Source of the DNA: Lachnospiraceae bacterium UBA4380 | Lineage (GTDB): Bacteria > Bacillota > Clostridia > Lachnospirales > Lachnospiraceae | Reading direction: 5' to 3' | Length of the DNA stretch: 15,068 bases | Assembly: GCA_002390025.1 (NCBI GenBank) | Contig: DGRU01000003.1 | Coordinates: 1 to 15,068, forward strand | Made by a program: the position numbers and the translations under genes | The notes under the pieces: generated by a model | What the model was told of the DNA's origin: nothing | Database searches by the model: none | What the model saw: the letters and a program-made list of their open reading frames with translations, nothing else | In this document: piece by piece, positions 13,657 to 15,068 of the stretch | How the letters are laid out: every line of letters begins with the position of its first letter | Position numbering within the stretch: the first letter of the stretch is position 1

Positions 13657-14247
13657 TTAAATCTGCTCGAAAACCATATCGGAGCCGGCATCCTCTTCCA
13701 GATCATCCCAGACGAGTTCGTCACCGTCCAGTGTGAACTGTGCGGAACCATCGGTGTAGTCTGTATAGCTGTATTCAACATTTCCCTTCTTGTTGAAACC
13801 GATGGTCTCTTTTGTACCGTTGTCTATAGCAATGAGGGAGCCGCTTCCCTGGTCGTAATAGCAGACGTATGACCACTCAGTATGCTCGGCGGCGGTATTG
13901 CTCCAGTTGATGGTCACATCGTAGAGCTGATTGTCTCTCTTAATGTTGATCACTGCACGGCCGCACACGTAGGTGCCGGGATAGGCGTCGCCGGTGGATG
14001 CTGTGACGAAATCACCGTCATTGTAATGATAACCATTCATGAAATCATCATCAATGTAGCTGTAACTGTCTACATAATAGTCGTCGTTATAGTGGCTGTA
14101 GGACTCTGCCTCATCAACACAGACGCCGTTGATATCGGAGGACAGTGTTCCGATCTGAGCGGCGGATACCGTAGTGGGCATCATGGCTGCTCCGAGGATA
14201 ATAATTGCTGAACCTGCTGCTGCGATTGCTGTTGCGATGTTTTTCAT
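13657..14247 (-). CDS. Secreted Asp/Tyr-rich protein of unknown function
   Basis: A 196-aa protein with a clear Sec signal peptide (residues 1-29, hydrophobic core AIIILGAAMM, cleavage near VSA|AQ). The next 60 residues are rich in Tyr, Asp and His (for example YSHYNDDYY), with two Cys in the whole mature protein region at 43 and 95 plus one at 129. From about residue 88 the sequence looks like a small beta-rich domain: GTYVCGRAVINI, VTINWS, EWSYVCYYD and YTDGSAQFTLDGDELVWDD. I have an impression that this C-terminal module is frequent in secreted Lachnospiraceae proteins, but I know no name for it. The start at ATG 14247 has AAAGGG upstream with good spacing. The gene is monocistronic and convergent with larA. 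Binding of a ligand or metal at the cell surface is possible but unproven. Confidence 0.8.
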   Translation of the reverse strand: MKNIATAIAAAGSAIIILGAAMMPTTVSAAQIGTLSSDINGVCVDEAESYSHYNDDYYVDSYSYIDDDFMNGYHYNDGDFVTASTGDAYPGTYVCGRAVINIKRDNQLYDVTINWSNTAAEHTEWSYVCYYDQGSGSLIAIDNGTKETIGFNKKGNVEYSYTDYTDGSAQFTLDGDELVWDDLEEDAGSDMVFEQI

Positions 14248-14277
14248 TTCAAATCCCTTTCTTTATGCTCAAAGCAT

Positions 14278-14322
14278 TTGCTTGTTTGTTTTTGTTGTTT
14301 GTTGTTGTTTGTTTTTTGTTAT
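14278..14322. repeat. GTT-rich low-complexity leader (CAA-rich on the minus strand)
   Basis: Repeated GTTT/GTTGTT triplets upstream of the secreted-protein gene give, on its transcript, a CAA/ACAAAC-rich stretch with almost no structure. Such unstructured leaders can aid ribosome access. No clear promoter was found beyond it. Confidence 0.6.
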
Positions 14323-14380
14323 GCCTGAAGTATATCAGGGGGAACTGCACAGAACTGTCACACACTTTTTATGAATTTCC

Positions 14381-14470
14381 GGGGACGTGAAGGAGCTTGT
14401 GGGTACAGTCCTGAAAAACTCCTTGCGGGCAAATGCTTTTTTCGGAACTGTCCCCATGACTCACGGAAAC
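14381..14470. repeat. REP-like element related to the palindrome at 300-369
   Basis: GGGGAC (14381-14386) and GTCCCC (14450-14455) are inverted ends. Inside them AAGGAG and CTCCTT also pair. The right end GTCCCCATG plus CACGGAA resembles the sequence at 364-381 (GTCCCCATGTTCACGGAA), suggesting two members of one dispersed family. Confidence 0.45.
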
Positions 14471-14500
14471 CTCCCCCGCTGCTCATTCACTTCCCCTTAC

Positions 14501-14529
14501 TTGACTGCATAAATTGCCGTTACTATAAT
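14501..14529 (+). promoter_or_regulatory. Sigma-A promoter of the Nudix gene
   Basis: TTGACT (14501-14506), a 17-bp spacer and a perfect TATAAT (14524-14529) make a near-consensus promoter. Transcription would start near 14536, about 50 nt before ATG 14586. Confidence 0.85.
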
Positions 14530-14585
14530 TTTAAGGAAACATTTCATAATGAAACTTCAGAGATTGCAGACATAACGAGGTGTCA

Positions 14586-15002
14586 ATGAAAACAGTACGA
14601 GTAACAGCTGCGGTGATCTGCAGGGACGGCCGTGTATTTGCGACTGCAAGGGGATATGGCGATTACAGGGGCGGCTGGGAATTTCCCGGCGGCAAGATTG
14701 AACCGGGCGAGACGCCGCAGGAAGCTCTGAGACGGGAGATCCGGGAAGAGCTGGATACAGACATCGTCGTGGGAGATCTCATAGATACGGTAGAATATGA
14801 TTATCCGACCTTTCATTTATCGATGGACTGTTTCTGGTGCACGATCAGAAAAGGAAACCTCACTCTCAGAGAGGCAGAGGCGGCCAGGTGGCTTGGGGCG
14901 GAGGACCTGGACAGTGTGGACTGGCTGCCTGCAGACAGGAGCCTGATCGGAAAGATCAAAAGGGGAATGCGGCAGAGCGGGGTACAGGGGCAGCCCCAAT
15001 GA
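14586..15002 (+). CDS. Nudix hydrolase, MutT-like (8-oxo-dGTP diphosphatase type)
   Basis: A 138-aa protein predicted to hydrolyse a nucleoside diphosphate linked to another group, most likely oxidised dNTPs as in MutT. The Nudix box spans residues 36-58: GGKIEPGETPQEALRREIREE fits G-x5-E-x7-R-E-U-x-E-E, but the Gly normally following (x-G-U) is Asp57. WEFPGGK before the box and the MDCFWC / AARWLGAEDLDSVDWLPAD segments after it are typical of MutT-type members. ATG 14586 is chosen over GTG 14580 because GAGG (14577-14580) is then spaced 5 nt away; the GTG would overlap that site. The gene has a near-consensus promoter and starts a new transcription unit. Substrate preference cannot be settled from sequence; other small Nudix enzymes share these features. 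Confidence 0.92.
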   Translation: MKTVRVTAAVICRDGRVFATARGYGDYRGGWEFPGGKIEPGETPQEALRREIREELDTDIVVGDLIDTVEYDYPTFHLSMDCFWCTIRKGNLTLREAEAARWLGAEDLDSVDWLPADRSLIGKIKRGMRQSGVQGQPQ

Positions 15003-15038
15003 GATTGCAGGATATCTGAGCCGCCTCGAGGCACAGAC

Positions 15039-15068
15039 ATGCAGAGTGAGATGAGAAAGATGCTCGGC
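15039..15068 (+). CDS. Possible start of a further gene (3' truncated by window end)
   Basis: ATG 15039 is preceded by GAGG (about 15028-15031) with 7-nt spacing and stays open to the window end (10 codons, MQSEMRKMLG). The opening EMRKMLG faintly resembles the N-terminus of maltose/galactoside-type O-acetyltransferases, but ten residues are not enough for a call. It would follow the Nudix gene by 36 bp. Confidence 0.35.
   Translation, partial: MQSEMRKMLG

Noticed and set aside
13882..14211. Plus-strand hydrophobic frame opposite the secreted protein
   Set aside because: It is Val/Ile-rich because it is the complement of Asp/Tyr codons; the minus strand has the signal peptide and ribosome binding site.

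Overview
The window looks like a chromosomal segment of a gut-type Firmicute, most likely Clostridia and probably Lachnospiraceae. The evidence is strong AGGAGG-type ribosome binding sites, about 50% GC (estimated by eye), a sigma-A style promoter (TTGACT-17-TATAAT), a yybP-ykoY manganese riboswitch, a LarA-family racemase, a CapA-family protein and a Nif11-like small protein. No phage, transposase, rRNA, tRNA or CRISPR locus is visible. This assignment is inferred from style and gene content, not from a database search.

Layout. Positions 1-294 hold the C-terminal end of an unrecognised gene. A 70-nt palindrome (300-369) precedes a type I L-asparaginase (402-1412), which ends at a terminator (about 1535). 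A small cysteine-rich protein (1694-1894) and a Gfo/Idh/MocA oxidoreductase (2173-3339) follow. A stretch of same-strand genes then runs from 3471 to 7220: a seven-helix membrane protein, an alpha/beta-hydrolase, a Nif11-like RiPP-precursor-like peptide translationally coupled (ATGA overlap) to a secreted CapA-type protein, and an HD-domain protein. It ends at a clean bidirectional terminator (7275-7302). On the minus strand is a CaCA-family sodium/calcium exchanger (7428-8390), whose leader carries a manganese riboswitch with a terminator expression platform. Diverging from it is a class II ketose-bisphosphate aldolase (9062-9904) with its own promoter and terminator. Next come an unknown 95-aa protein (10340-10627) and a DisA_N/DACNV-like protein (10697-11821). 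A full-length LarA homologue (12064-13342) is broken by one extra C in a C6 tract. A secreted Asp/Tyr-rich protein lies on the minus strand (13657-14247), a Nudix hydrolase (14586-15002) follows, and a possible new gene starts at 15039.

The most unusual feature at whole-window scale is that most long intergenic gaps carry their own short tandem array. Unit lengths are 12-13, about 28, 15, 12-14, 17, about 15 and 14/23 bp, and no two arrays share a unit. The cleanest is eight consecutive 17-bp units at 9988-10123. They are too short and spacer-less to be CRISPR, and most units are not multiples of three, so they are probably non-coding slippage-born minisatellites. They are candidate VNTR or 3'-UTR elements.

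The genes do not form one pathway. The leads most worth following are the manganese riboswitch on an exchanger usually described as calcium/sodium-specific, the RiPP-like peptide/CapA pair, the DisA_N-like protein with altered signature residues, the homopolymer frameshift in larA, and the tandem-array habit of the intergenic regions.
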